NCBI GenBank assembly: GCA_037355855.1
Contig: CM074764.1
Location: 434,001-498,000 of the forward strand
DNA length: 64,000 nucleotides
Direction of reading: 5' to 3'
Origin: Pseudo-nitzschia pungens
Lineage: Eukaryota; Bacillariophyta; Bacillariophyceae; Bacillariales; Bacillariaceae
The notes beneath the pieces were generated by a model. The model ran no database searches and was not told the origin of the DNA. It saw only the letters and a list, made by a program, of their open reading frames with translations. This document shows positions 9,494-20,632 of the stretch, one piece after another (position 1 is the first letter of the stretch; the number at the start of each line of letters is the position of its first letter). A program made the position numbers and the translations under genes.

Positions 9494-10610
9494 CGGATTG
9501 GTGTAAGTGCGGGGGGATTATGGTCGAGTGCTTTTGGAGAAGAACTCTTTTTTCTATAGATCACGCGAATAAGAGATGAAATCGCCGGATGAGATCTGAC
9601 GTACCAGTAGCCTTACAGGTACAACATGACCTTTGGAGGATTTTCAACTTCATGACTGCTTCGGAGAAATTGAATATCAACCTTTTTTTTTAGCAGTAAT
9701 CTTACCCACGAGTAAGTTACGAGTAATTATTATTTGTTGTACAGTACTACTTTGGTCCTCGTATGGGCATTTCTAACCTCCCCAACCCGTAGATAGAGGG
9801 GCAACGGTATGTATCATGATGTGTCAGTACGAATGCGAGAGAGACAAAGATACCTTTTTGGTTGGTGTCAAAAAACGCGCGAACTAAACATTCGTACAAG
9901 TAGATCAAAAATCTGCGCGACGATGCCATTGCGGGGAACCAGTTTACCGTACGGTACTTTACTTTTGAGATGTGAGATGGATGAACACTAGCCTTACCGT
10001 ATGGTAGTAGTATGTATTTTCGGGAGGACCGAATGCATCCAGAATCCATCCAGATAGATCACAAAACGGTCACCGCATACTGTACACACACACACACATA
10101 CACACACATTAGAAAAACTGCCAACTCGATCTCTTGCGAAGGCGGATATTCTACACACCCGGCATAAGGCGCTTCCTGGGAATGCAATGCCGAGCGATAC
10201 CAAGAGGAGTGCATGCCATTCCTCATTTTGCATTGGATCCGGTTAAAGTACAAGTAGTACTATGTGGCAGGATATGATACTAGATACGGAATGAGAATCA
10301 GGGTATGGTATTGTAGAGCTAGAGCTAGAGCTAGAGCAGCCTCCTAGCTGCTTTGTTCCAAAGTATATTATATACAAAATATACAGTGCGGTGTTCGGCG
10401 GCTATTGTTTGGTTGGTTTGGTTTGATTTGGTTTCGTTCCAATCAATTCCCATTCGACAACGAAAGGAACGCAACGGAACGATTCCGGTCAAGGATTTTG
10501 CCGTATTAGCCCCGGGTCTTCTGCTCGGTCCCGCGGGCGGTTGCATGTCTTTCCCATCCCGCCCCCCTGATCTGCCCCGCCCTGCTCTGCCCTGCCCTGG
10601 CCTACTGTTT
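9494..10610. other. Intergenic spacer with microsatellites
   Basis: No gene is supported. A CA microsatellite lies at about 10084-10109 and an AGAGCT hexamer array (about 3.8 units) at 10315-10337. GTA/TAC-rich palindromic words such as TTACCGTACGGTA occur near 9947. Confidence 0.6.
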
Positions 10611-10820
10611 CTATCCAAAGACAGTTCGAATCACGCTCCTTCCCAGCGATCCCCGCCTGCGACGCTGGTTTCCGTAGAGCGTGGTCTTGGTGAAGGAATC
10701 CGTGGGGTACTTTTGCTTGAAGGAATCCCAGTGTTCTGACTCGCGGCCCTTTCGGGGCGTGGAAAAGCAGTTCAGGAGCTTGGGAGTAGTATTGGCGGCG
10801 GTGCCTGGTGGTGGCGTCAT
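10611..10820 (-). CDS. Possible small basic protein, 69 residues
   Basis: A short frame with composition unlike random spacer: Arg/Lys-rich with NQRRRRGSLGRSV near its C-terminus, and preceded on its own strand by a CT-rich leader (reverse complement of about 10905-10950) like the leaders of other genes here. It could be a complete small protein or a first exon. I do not recognise it. The opposite strand carries overlapping frames of no evident character. Confidence 0.28.
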   Translation of the reverse strand: MTPPPGTAANTTPKLLNCFSTPRKGRESEHWDSFKQKYPTDSFTKTTLYGNQRRRRGSLGRSVIRTVFG

Positions 10821-11815
10821 GGTCGTGCGTGATTATGTGCGTGTGTTCGTGAGAACGTGCGAACTTGTGTGCTGTTTTGGTTGGGATTCGGAGTGGGATG
10901 GGAAGGGATGAGACGAGATAAGATGAGGTGAGGTGAGGTGAGATTCAATACGGTGTGGTGTTGTCTTGTGGAGCTCGGAACGGAAAACGGGCACGGAGTT
11001 CTGCGTCGCGGGTTTTGTTCGGGAGATCTATGTAGAAAGGATTGGTTGCACCGTTGGGAGGTTTGTAGAGATGTAATAATGGGATGAGAGATACTACTTA
11101 GTGTCGATGCTGCCGAAACAAATTTATGAACTCGCTTTCTCGCGTGGTGTGGTTTATGAGCTTGTAGCTACTTCCAATCGGGTTGTAGTGGTTGAGGTTG
11201 GTGCGAGTGCGGGTTCTCTTTCGGCGGAAAATACTCCATGAGATAGGTTCTGAAGTCTATGATTGAAGAATGTGGGATCGTTGGCGGTACGGAACATAGT
11301 AAGATTTACTATAATGACTTTGGCTTTCAAGTATCTAAAAACATACGTCACGTATTTAGATCGTACTACCGTCACGTGTATCTATGGAGATGTGAGAAAT
11401 CGATTCTACGACTACAAGTTCTAAAGTACAACTAAAAAATTCTTCCGATGCATCTCCTAAACACTTGTATGTTGCATCAACCTGAAAACGGTCTCGAGTT
11501 CTTGTTTTGAGATTGTTGAGAAACAAAAGCCAAAATTCTCATGTCTATTCGTAGTGTGAAAAAATACGTAAAGTACGAGGCAATAGATGGAGTACACGCC
11601 AACATCAGGCCCATCATATTTTTTGGTATGTATCGAAGCATGTGCTTCATGTGGTTCGCGGTTTCCCGCAAATTTTGTTAAAGCCCTGTGAGCTGAACTC
11701 ACTATGGGCTGTGCAAGTTGAAGCTTTCTCGAAAAAGACGTTCACATTATTATTTATTTTTTTTCAAGATGAAAAGACACTCGTCGATGCTGCGTCGGTA
11801 TGTTTCTTCGTCGCA
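10821..11815. other. Intergenic spacer, nothing recognised
   Basis: AT-rich, no supported gene. It has a GAGGT tandem near 10925-10940. The remainder is the 3' flank of the F-box gene. Confidence 0.55.
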
Positions 11816-12751
11816 CTAGCCCGGTAAGAAGCGAACCCGTTGGTCCTTGTTCGTACCCGACAAAGTGCGGCCATCATTGCCGTTGTTGTTGTCCTGGTCC
11901 TGCCCCTCATTGTCACCCTTGGTTCCCCATCGACCCTGTCTGTGCAATCGTTGTATGCGCAGGGGAAGCTTCACGGGCCACGAAAGCACGTCGGAGGGCT
12001 CCGGCCAGGGTTTTCCCCGGGGAACAAAGCTGCACCGCTCCTGGCTCGTATCGAACAATGCGGGGAGCGATCGAAACCGGTTCTTGTCCAGAAACGTTAC
12101 ACATTCGTAGTCACTTCCCCGAATGGTGCCCCTGCCGTTGTACATGAACTTGTACGAATGCCCCGGACGGAAGGAGGTCTCGTCAAAGATCAGCTGCCAC
12201 AGCTGGTGCTGGGACGACGACCGGCGCCCCGTGAATAGCTTGGTGACCACCAGGCGCGAGAGTGGATCGGGAAACGGAATCGTGGTGCCCACGTATTCTA
12301 TCCAAAGGCTCGTGCCGTCGTTCGAAACCGAAACTGGCTTGGTTCGCAGGATGGACGTTCGTGCCGGGGACGACAGATCGGAGTGCCCAAAGGCCTCGAT
12401 GACGAGGCCGATCGTCTTTGCTTTTCGGTCCCACACCATCTCGCGGAGGGAGCCAATGTAGAAGCGAGAGGAGCTGTTGTGCTTCCACCGAGAAACGACA
12501 TTCACCTTCCGGATGTATCTACCGTTCTTTGCGTTGTCGTCCCGGAGCAACCGTTTCCAGGAATTTTCGTAAATGGGGAGAATGAGTGTCGATGCCGGGT
12601 ATTTTTGGCGCGCCATTATCTGGTAGGTGTGCTCCACGTTGAGCAAACCGAGAGTTTTCTTGTTGGCGAGAAAAAGACTTGGCAAGTCGCGCAGTTGCAA
12701 ATTGTTCAGAACGATGAGAAAGACATCGGTAGGCAGAGAATTCAAAAACAT
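11816..12751 (-). CDS. F-box domain protein
   Basis: A 311-residue protein starting almost at once with an F-box-like helix set (LPTDVFLIVLNNLQLRDLPSLF, about 6-27, followed by LANKKTLGLL). F-box proteins link substrates to SCF ubiquitin ligases through Skp1; that is family knowledge and not visible beyond the motif. The C-terminal 250 residues carry no repeats I recognise (no Kelch, WD40 or LRR). Blocks such as GSLREMVWDRKAKTIGLVIEAFG and GHSYKFMYNGRGTIRGSDYE suggest a beta-rich substrate domain. The very C-terminus (about 270-311) is polar with NNNGNDGRT. No intron is needed. Confidence 0.68.
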   Translation of the reverse strand: MFLNSLPTDVFLIVLNNLQLRDLPSLFLANKKTLGLLNVEHTYQIMARQKYPASTLILPIYENSWKRLLRDDNAKNGRYIRKVNVVSRWKHNSSSRFYIGSLREMVWDRKAKTIGLVIEAFGHSDLSSPARTSILRTKPVSVSNDGTSLWIEYVGTTIPFPDPLSRLVVTKLFTGRRSSSQHQLWQLIFDETSFRPGHSYKFMYNGRGTIRGSDYECVTFLDKNRFRSLPALFDTSQERCSFVPRGKPWPEPSDVLSWPVKLPLRIQRLHRQGRWGTKGDNEGQDQDNNNGNDGRTLSGTNKDQRVRFLPG

Positions 12752-14051
12752 GGTGCCCGCTCACTATCCGGTACGTTCTGCTCGCTGAGAAAAATCAGTG
12801 GTATCGGGAACCGAAAGTGTGACTTGTTGCTTTTTTTTCATCAAACAATGAAGGGGAATCGTGAAATGCGTCATCTATGCATTCATTCTTACGTCAGTAT
12901 TTTTTACTTCGAGCGAGATTGCCATGATGGTTCAATCAAACTACTTGATCGTGAATTATTTGAGATTGATTGAGATAATTCATCTCGAAGCTGATGATAA
13001 AGTAGGATGAACAACGAGATTTTATTAACGGACTACAGTGCGAGGAGTTTGGTACGAAAAAATGAAACAGGAAACAGGACGAATAATGAGAAAGTAATAC
13101 ATCTAATAGTACTAAAAAACTTGTGGTGCGAGTAGCAAATACGTACTACAAAAACAACTAGTAGTCATGACGATCCTAATTTTTCACATGTTCAATGTTC
13201 AACGTATCCGGGTGCAGTAACAACAGATGAACAGCAACTACTAGTAGTACTATTGGAATCTAAATGATGAATACGTAATCTTACCTACTGTAGAATAGAA
13301 CATGGATCTGTTTTTTTTTTAATCAAATAGAAGCGTTGTCGTCCCTTTGATGTACTTCCAATACAATGAAACACAAAAATAACTGTACCGATGGGATGAA
13401 TTGCCTCGGCTAGTACGTGTACGTCTACAGCGATGCAAAGGACTGATCATTCATTCGTGCATTTCGTTCATTCATTCTTCGGAATTCGTTGTCTCGTGTG
13501 GCAATGGATGAACTTAGTGTTAGTATTGTTTCGTACTAGTGTCACACATGCAGGCAACCCTCCGGACACAGGACCCAGACACAGACGAGACACAGCATCG
13601 TCGTCATAATTTCCATCCGCATCGCGGTTTGCATCGCCGAATGGATGAATGAATCCATCAATCATCCACCAATCAGTGAGAGTTACTCGGTCAGTCAATC
13701 ATGGCCAACCGCTGTCCCACTGAGAGTTGGCTTTACCCCCGGTTAGAGAGAGGGTTCTTGTGTTCACGGGTAGAGCTACGTGTACGCCGGGCTTGGTCGA
13801 TCCGGAACGATAAGGCAGGAGCGACCCATTGTTCACGCTGCATTCTGGTATCGATGTGTTAGGGGAAACTGATGTACCGGTAGCACCCAGCTTCTCCCCA
13901 CAAACTCACGGCAAATCGTTGCATTAATTAGCAGTGAATCCATTCCAACGACGACTTTACATTCGGTGCATGGCATGAGAGTTTGATGACTTTCCGTCCA
14001 CGGTAGCATGGAGGTGGTTATTATACATCAATCCAAGCAAATATGGCAGAT
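12752..14051. other. Intergenic spacer
   Basis: No gene is supported. It is AT-rich with ACTAGTAGTAC-type words (13240) and ATTC/GAAT runs near 13450-13480 and 13640. Confidence 0.55.
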
Positions 14052-14137
14052 CTCGCAATAGCTCAGTTGGTAGAGCGGTGGACTGTAGAATGCATAGAGA
14101 TATCCATCGGTCACTGGTTCGATTCCGGTTTGCGAGA
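14052..14137 (+). tRNA. tRNA-Tyr(GTA) with a short intron
   Basis: A 7-bp acceptor stem (CTCGCAA with TTGCGAG), discriminator A, A box TAGCTCAGTTGGTAGAGC and B box GGTTCGATTCC. The anticodon loop reads CTGTAGA, so the anticodon is GTA. The anticodon stem GTGGA pairs with TCCAT only if about 13 nt (AATGCATAGAGAT or the adjacent register) are removed after position 37, the usual place for a tRNA intron. Introns in tRNA-Tyr are widespread in eukaryotes. A TTTTT run 4 nt downstream serves as the RNA polymerase III terminator. Confidence 0.93.
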
Positions 14138-15101
14138 TCCTTTTTGCTTTTACTCGAGGGCGGATCACTGACAAGAAGGTAAAATCTATTGTAAGGTTTA
14201 CCGCATCATTCCTTTCAACACACGTAACCGCATCGAGGTTCTACTTTGTTTGGTAACTAGTAGTACACAACATACGTTAGGTGTTCAAAGATTCTTGAAT
14301 CCTTCCGTTATGATTGTTTCATGCAGACATTCTTTTTTTTAAACCCTCTATGATGAGAGGACATGAACTGCCGTGTGATTGGTGTTTTCAATTCTTCCCA
14401 AACGTGCATCGCCCCTGCCGTGGGTGGTATCTGGTAACGGTATTATGCATTCGTGCGATAGGTACCGTAGGTAAGTTACGGTACGGTAGGTTTTCAATCC
14501 CAAAAAAGGTAGGCCGGCACGCTCGATTGGCAGATGGCCAATTGATTTACAGAACCATTCATTACGACCGCATTGTCATTCCGGAAATTTTGTTTCGTGA
14601 CACGTTTTGTTTCTATTAGAGGAGGCCAGCTGCCATCCCATGCGGGATTGGTCCATCGAATGTTTGATTGGCCTCGTGAGATCCGAAACCTCCCAATGAA
14701 TCATTTGGTTTCCATTTGTTTCTTTTGCACAGATTGTCAGACCTTCAAGACGGCAACAATGGAACCCCGCACTGCACAAGGACGAGTACGACCATGGATT
14801 GGAATTCTTCACGAGATTTGGATGTGAGTGGACTACGACACGCAAGCACTTCAACGATGATTTCGTACGAGTGTGGTGTTTCGGGAATAAGACCAATCTA
14901 ATTTATATCGTTTGTACAGTATTGTTAGGTCGGTAATACTCGACCGGGAAATGTCTGTTGCCGGGGGCCCTCAAAGGTCATTGCCGGGCGGCAGTGATCT
15001 CTCTTGCAGCACGTCTCACGGCAGACGGTGGAGCAATGAATCAAATAATGACAAAATATTCAATCAATCAACTCAAATGAAGCAAGCAAGGAAAAAACCG
15101 C
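14138..15101. other. Intergenic spacer
   Basis: No supported gene. It holds the pol III terminator at its left end and the 3' flank of the antenna gene at its right end. Confidence 0.55.
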
Positions 15102-15153
15102 TTAAAGTTCACCAACGATTGGGACGGATCCTCCCAATTGTTCGTGGACCATG

Positions 15154-15194
<41 letters not shown>

Positions 15195-15713
15195 TTCAAT
15201 GGCACGCTTGGAAAGCTTGGTCTCCTCGTCGAAGGTGTCCCATCCGAAGTCGAGGGCTCCGTTGCGGAAGTCACCGACGAACTCGTTTCCGGTTCCCTCG
15301 ATGTCCTTCATGACACCGAGCTCAAGGGCGGCAATGAAGGCAACAATCTGGGCCAATCCAGCGGAAGGGATGGCGTCAGGTCCGGAGATGGCAGCCCATC
15401 CGTTAGGGTAGGAGGCGAAGGAGTCACCGGAGTAGTCGATGTCACCGGGAAGGTGGACTCCGTAACGGGTGGTGATTTGTCCGAGGAAGGCAAGCATACA
15501 GATGCGTCCGTGCTTGATCTCGACGTATCGGAGACGGTCGAACTTTTCTTGGTCACCGTCCTCAACGAGTCCCAAAGGATCGAAGAATCCGAGAGGAGGC
15601 TGGGATCCAAGGGCATCTTCGAAGGCCTTGAGGGAGGTGGAGGTGGCCTTTTGCTGAACAGGGGCGAAAGCAGCGGCGGCGGCGATGAGGGAGGCAAAGA
15701 TGGCAGACTTCAT
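15102..15713 (-). CDS. Fucoxanthin chlorophyll a/c-binding protein, Lhcf type
   Basis: A 203-residue light-harvesting antenna protein of the diatom thylakoid. The start MKSAIFASL is chosen over the longer frame because it begins a signal peptide ending in the AAA-FAP plastid-import motif. The mature part shows helix 1 EIKHGRICMLAFLG, the PGDIDYSGDSF loop, helix 2 AQIVAFIAALELGVMKD and helix 3 KRAIELNNGRAAMMGILGLMVHEQLG; ExxHxR and ExxNGR carry chlorophyll ligands and inter-helix salt bridges. Length and wording match Lhcf proteins, the main FCP family. It sits head to head with the gene at 16532. The 5' leader is rich in CAAA repeats. Confidence 0.97.
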
Positions 15714-16531
15714 TGTGATTGTTTGTTTGTTTGAATTGTTTGTCAAATCGAATTGTGAGAAGAGAGCTGGCTTCGAAGGCTCTGCGTCGGAACGATGGTG
15801 CGAATGGTGGTTTCCAATGCTTTTGGCAGAGGAGGTGAATTTTGGCTCGGGATTGCTTGCCAAAGGTATCTTTCCGGATGCGATCAATCGCGCTGCTTCA
15901 AGGTTCAAGTCGTCAACGAGGAGGCAACCAGATGTCTGCTCACGTGGCTCATGCGCGTCAAAATTGTTCTTTTTCGCGCGTGCGAAAGATCTAGCTTATG
16001 GAGACTAAATTCCCACGGTCCATCGCGTTCCATTCCAATTTCCAAACGTGGTTGCGTTGCGTGCGGGACAGGGCGTCCCTGCGGCGGGAGGCGGTCGAAT
16101 GGATCGGGAGTCAAACTCGCATCCCGCCCATTGCCATCCACGCTTGTTCGTTCTTTAAAAAAAATAGGATACGAGTAAGGTTAAGGTTACCATAATGTAT
16201 TGGTAGGTAACCTGCTTGTAGCCTTAACCTTACTCATACATGGTAATTACAGTAATCTTACCGGTACCTGTACCAGTTTTGATGGCGTCATCTCTCCCAG
16301 CACGATCTACCTTGAACGGTACTTATTACTCGCATGATTAACCTTACTTTGATTGAGATTTATTCATTCATTCCTTTCGGCCATGATTACGACACGTTAA
16401 ATTACGTGTACGGTATGTAACAGTCACAGCATATCATACGTAGTTGGCATCAAATTTCTCGCCACTGTATCCATCCAAACCGAAGTGAATTCAATATTCA
16501 GTCAACAATCAACAATCAATCAAAAGAAAAA
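15714..16531. promoter_or_regulatory. Shared upstream region of two divergent plastid-related genes
   Basis: An 818-bp spacer between divergently oriented genes, so it must hold both promoters. It carries an inverted repeat with 14-nt arms (GAGTAAGGTTAAGG at 16173-16186 and its complement at 16222-16235), with a nested GGTTACC/GGTAACC pair. No TATA box or known light-response element can be assigned with confidence. Confidence 0.45.
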
Positions 16532-17671
16532 ATGCGATTGGCAACCAACGGTGCGTTCGCTGTTCTTGTGGCGCTTTGGCTCTGCGCGAACCAGGAAGTG
16601 TCTGGCTTCCATCAGCCCCTTGGATCGAGGAGAACGTCGGTTCGGAAGGATCGCAGCAGCACCGACAGGTGCAACGACAAACCTTTTTCGGTTGGCAATG
16701 CTGGTTTCGATTTCGAGGAAAGAGTCGCCGGGTACTGCCCCTCGTGCCGTGGTCGTTCCTCGCGTGTGGCGCTCGAGGGAACAAACACCAAAGGCGAAGA
16801 TTCCGATACGGATACAAAAACACAAACACGCGCAGACGGATCGATTCCCGTGGCATTCGGCCTGGCCGTGGTGGCGGGACTCTACTGGTACTTGTTGGTC
16901 TTTGGAGCCGCCGCCGCAGCTTCCGGCCTGCCCGTTCCCGAAGGGTTGCCCCTGGTCCCGGGGTGGCCCCCCTCGGACGCCGACCTGGCGCCCGCGCTGG
17001 AGGACTCGGCCCACTTTTTGTACCTCCCCGAGCTGCTGGGAACTACGAACGAACCAGAACTCCCACAGCCCCCCGCGGTGCGGCTGGCCGTGTTCAATGC
17101 CGCGGAGGCCTGGATATTCGCCGTTTTGCCGGTCCTGCTGGCCGACAAGAGGCGGCTGCCGCTGCCGGTCCTGCTCGTTGCGTGGCTGGGGGCCCTGGGA
17201 TTGACGAACGCCTTTTTGGTGCCGTATCTGGCGGTGCGGGAGGCATTCGCGGTCGAGCCGGAAGGGGCGACTTGGACCGGGACAGCAACTGCGGCTGCGG
17301 CTGCAACGAGCAGCGAGGGCTCGTCTGTTTCGTCGTCGTCGTCGTCGTCGTCCCCAGGGGGCCGGAACGCCGTGCTGTCGATCGGGTTTGGGGCGATCCT
17401 GGTGGCCGTTCTCGGGTACGCGGTGGTTTCGAGCACGGGCGATTTGGTGGACGGTGGCGGTTTGGGTGGCTTTGCGGACTTTGCCCGGCTGGCCACCGAG
17501 GATCGGACCTACCTGGCCTTTTGCGTCGATCTGGTGCTGTTTTCCGTCTGGCAGCCGTTCTTGTTGAACAGGGTTCGCAACAGCGGCGGCGACCGAAACA
17601 ACGAAGATGGCGTGCCTGCGGTCTACAAGATTCCCTTTGTGGGTCTCGCGGCGTGGTTGTTTGGGGTGTGA
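16532..17671 (+). CDS. Probable plastid-targeted polytopic membrane protein, unknown function
   Basis: A 379-residue protein. The first 26 residues are a signal peptide (GAFAVLVALWLCANQEVSGF); the Phe after VSG followed by a basic, Ser-rich stretch fits the bipartite presequence that carries proteins into the diatom plastid. Hydrophobic segments lie at about 106-130, 190-215, 217-235, 285-305 and 335-350. AVRLAVFNAAEAWIFAVLP and the block around FLVPYLAVRE look like the conserved core. A Ser-rich low-complexity insert (about 268-282, SSSSSSSSS) interrupts the loop before the fourth segment. I do not recognise a named family. Alternative frames over the same DNA lack a presequence and membrane pattern. 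Confidence 0.72.
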   Translation: MRLATNGAFAVLVALWLCANQEVSGFHQPLGSRRTSVRKDRSSTDRCNDKPFSVGNAGFDFEERVAGYCPSCRGRSSRVALEGTNTKGEDSDTDTKTQTRADGSIPVAFGLAVVAGLYWYLLVFGAAAAASGLPVPEGLPLVPGWPPSDADLAPALEDSAHFLYLPELLGTTNEPELPQPPAVRLAVFNAAEAWIFAVLPVLLADKRRLPLPVLLVAWLGALGLTNAFLVPYLAVREAFAVEPEGATWTGTATAAAAATSSEGSSVSSSSSSSSPGGRNAVLSIGFGAILVAVLGYAVVSSTGDLVDGGGLGGFADFARLATEDRTYLAFCVDLVLFSVWQPFLLNRVRNSGGDRNNEDGVPAVYKIPFVGLAAWLFGV

Positions 17672-20053
17672 CCCATCGAATGGAATGAATGAGTGACTCG
17701 GAGCGCGAGAGCGTTGGAAATAGAATGGAATGGTAGAAATTGCATCGGGATGCAATACTTGCGAAACATCGACAAGTGAAAATGTTTTGTTACCACGGGG
17801 GGAAAGTGGATTGCTGCTGCCAATGATACAAGACGAATTTCATATTAGTATCATTATTATTTAGAAACTGAGTCAAAGCCATGGTTCCCCGTGCCAAGAG
17901 GTTACCATCGTCTGCTCTTAATTTTGGTACTCTAGGCAGCATCGCATGATGCAGAAAGATGCTTCACAAAAATCGTGCAACGCATCAGCATCAGCATCGT
18001 TTCTGGTTTGGCCGATCCTCCAACAGCGATTAGCAATGTCACAACCAGCGCTTTGTAAGGTGGTTGGTTGGTTGGTAGGTTGGTTCCGTACAAGGTAGAC
18101 AGATGAAAGACCCTGCAGCTTCCTCGAACGAGGCACGACCGGGTGTTCGCGCTAAGGCCGAGAAAACAGGGAGCGGAAGGGACGAGACAGGACTAATAGT
18201 ACCCTCGTGGCATCCTAGTAGTAGTAGCTCGTCTGAAGTAGGATAGTACGTTGTTCGATGAACCATCAATCACATTCCTCGTGATGATTGATTCATTCAT
18301 TCATTCATTCATTCAGTGCGATCCGCAGCAAGGCACGCAGTCCAGCGAGTTGGTTTGGTCGTTTGAATCCGGATGGAAGTACGTGCACCCAAATTTCACT
18401 GCTCCGTGAGTGAGTAGCACCGATACTAGCAGTACTGAAAAAGGTCGAAATTGCAAGGTAGCTCGATTCTGTCAATTGAGTCGAAAGCAGCAAGCAGGAA
18501 GCCACGGAATCATTATCTGTTTGGGCTGTGGGAATGATTTTTGGACACAGTGTGAGTGTGTGTATCGGTCTAGATGAATGCTGCTGCTGGTTTCGACCAT
18601 GTGACTCTGGTTCCAACGAAGCAGATGCCACTCAGCACCATCAAGCATCGGCTTTCGTGGGTCAATAGTAGTAGGGGAGATCAGCAACGAGCCAACAAGA
18701 AGTGCCACCAACCACAAATTTCATTTTTTCTAGCGCTGGTAATCCGTTTGACGATACTGCCTTCAACAAACCTCTACTACTACTAGTAGTTTTGTCCCGC
18801 CGACGATTTATGATGCGAGGAAAAGTGAGTTCTATTATTTTTACTATATTTTTCTACAGTGTGCACCAGTGCATTCTTACTGCTATTGTCGATGCACAAA
18901 ACGTGCAGTGATCGATGTATTTTTCAGAACTAGTATTCTGAGCAACAGAAGAATGAGTCCCTCAGATTTGATTGAGGAGATTGTAGTACTAGTAGTACCT
19001 GATAGTCGTCAGCTATCGTCAGTAACTTCTTCTTGCAAATGAAGTTTAGTTCTCCTCGTACAAGTCAACAGACAAAATAATAATCGTCCTTCTTGTGTTC
19101 GTTTACGCCACCTCCGTTTGTCCTTTGGTGGCTGTGCGCTTGGAGTGATTTTAGGTTGGTGAGCATGACGAACAACGTAGTACATCATATCCCTTCCATT
19201 CTGTACTAGTACTATCATTTTGTTCATACAGGCCACAATGTGATATGAACATCATTTTACCTACTAGCTGATACGAGTCTTGCTGAACACCAACTACTAG
19301 CACTAGCTACTACTTTTCTTAGTCATCTTTTGAACAAGAACCATGTTGATAATACTGCTTACAAAATGAGTCTGTTACTTTTTCTCCCCCAAAACTACCT
19401 AGTACTATGAGTACCAGAATAAGATAACATCATGATCGTGGCAAGCTAAGCAGACAAGTAGTACTGTCATTACCCACCACAAACCATATCATGTGACAAA
19501 AAAGTTATTGATACTGTTCTTCTGTCATTCTTGGTTGTGGTAGTAACAAGGCAGCAGGCATGATCATGCAGAGTGATATCATTCAACCAAATACTAATCT
19601 ATCATTGAACATTCTTTTCCCAAATTCATTGTTTGGACTATTGCCCAACATATTACATGAATAGTCCCTTCATCGCGATGTCAAATATTACAGACAGGGC
19701 TTTGCTAGAGCACCAAGAAGGAGAACAGTGAAAAATTCATCCTTGCACCCACACAGCACCATCATGATTGAATCTCCCCCATTTGCACCACTACCTCCTC
19801 ATTGGTTCGAGGTGTTCGACAAAGGGTCTGTATTGGTCTAAAGTAAAGAAGTTCGCATTAATAATTCGAAGTAACAATCATCAAAGGTGGATGAAAGAAT
19901 AATGAAAATGAGCATGTTGAAACCTTCCGGTACTAGTTTCTGGTGGTACGTGTGGCAAAAGAGAACGCGTCCAACGAAGTAAGCCTGACTAACTAGAGGT
20001 ACATGTACTTCGTTTTTCGAAGCACGAAATAGCATGTTGAATGACTTAAAAAG
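17672..20053. other. Intergenic spacer, 2.4 kb
   Basis: No supported gene. ATTC tandem repeats lie at about 18291-18316 and ACTAGTAGTAC-type words are frequent (18770-18790, 18985-19000, 19205, 19290). Short frames here lack domain-like character. Confidence 0.55.
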
Positions 20054-20124
20054 TGCTTTGTCTGGGAATCGAACCCAGGACATCTGCTTGGAAGGCAGAT
20101 ATTTTACCACTAAACTAACAAAGC
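20054..20124 (-). tRNA. tRNA-Gly(TCC)
   Basis: The minus strand folds as a 71-nt tRNA: acceptor GCTTTGT with ACAAAGC plus discriminator A, D arm TTAGTTTAGTGGTAAAATA, anticodon arm CTGC-CTTCCAA-GCAG giving TCC, and T arm CTGGG-TTCGATT-CCCAG. No intron. A TTTT run follows on the minus strand. Confidence 0.95.
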
Positions 20125-20632
20125 TCAGATGCGCTCGTTGCCGTTGTAATGTATCTACCGAATTTCATATATACTCAGCAACACTCAGACTTTTGATAGT
20201 GTGTTCAGACCGAGTAATCTTTCTCAAGAACAATGTCATCCCGACAAAGATGATGGTGCTTGACTTAATCTAGCTTCATGCCTTTTGTGGATCGTACTCG
20301 TTGCGAAGGAAATAATGGTGCGACTCTGGTTGAGACGCACCTCGAAAATAGCATGGTATAATGTCATGAAGTAGTAATAGTACTATGGGACAAACATTAT
20401 GCGTATCGTTGTAGTAAGATACACAACTTCGTAATTCTAATGAGGTAATCAAATTGCTTCAACTCGTACGAACACTAGATTCGTGGTTTGTATGGTCCGG
20501 AGTCATGGAAGTAGTGGTTCGAACGGAGGAATATCATTGGTTGTCGATAATAGTACGAAGTAAATATTACTATAATACATTTTTTTATTTTAGTCATTTA
20601 TTATTTTTTATAAAAAGCATTGCGGAACAAAC

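Noticed and set aside
10353..10739. A 128-codon plus-strand frame.
   Set aside because: It is built from T- and G-rich simple sequence with a proline/cysteine stretch and shows no domain; it overlaps the slightly better minus-strand candidate.
15138..15734. A 198-codon plus-strand frame over the antenna gene.
   Set aside because: It is antisense to an unmistakable Lhcf protein.
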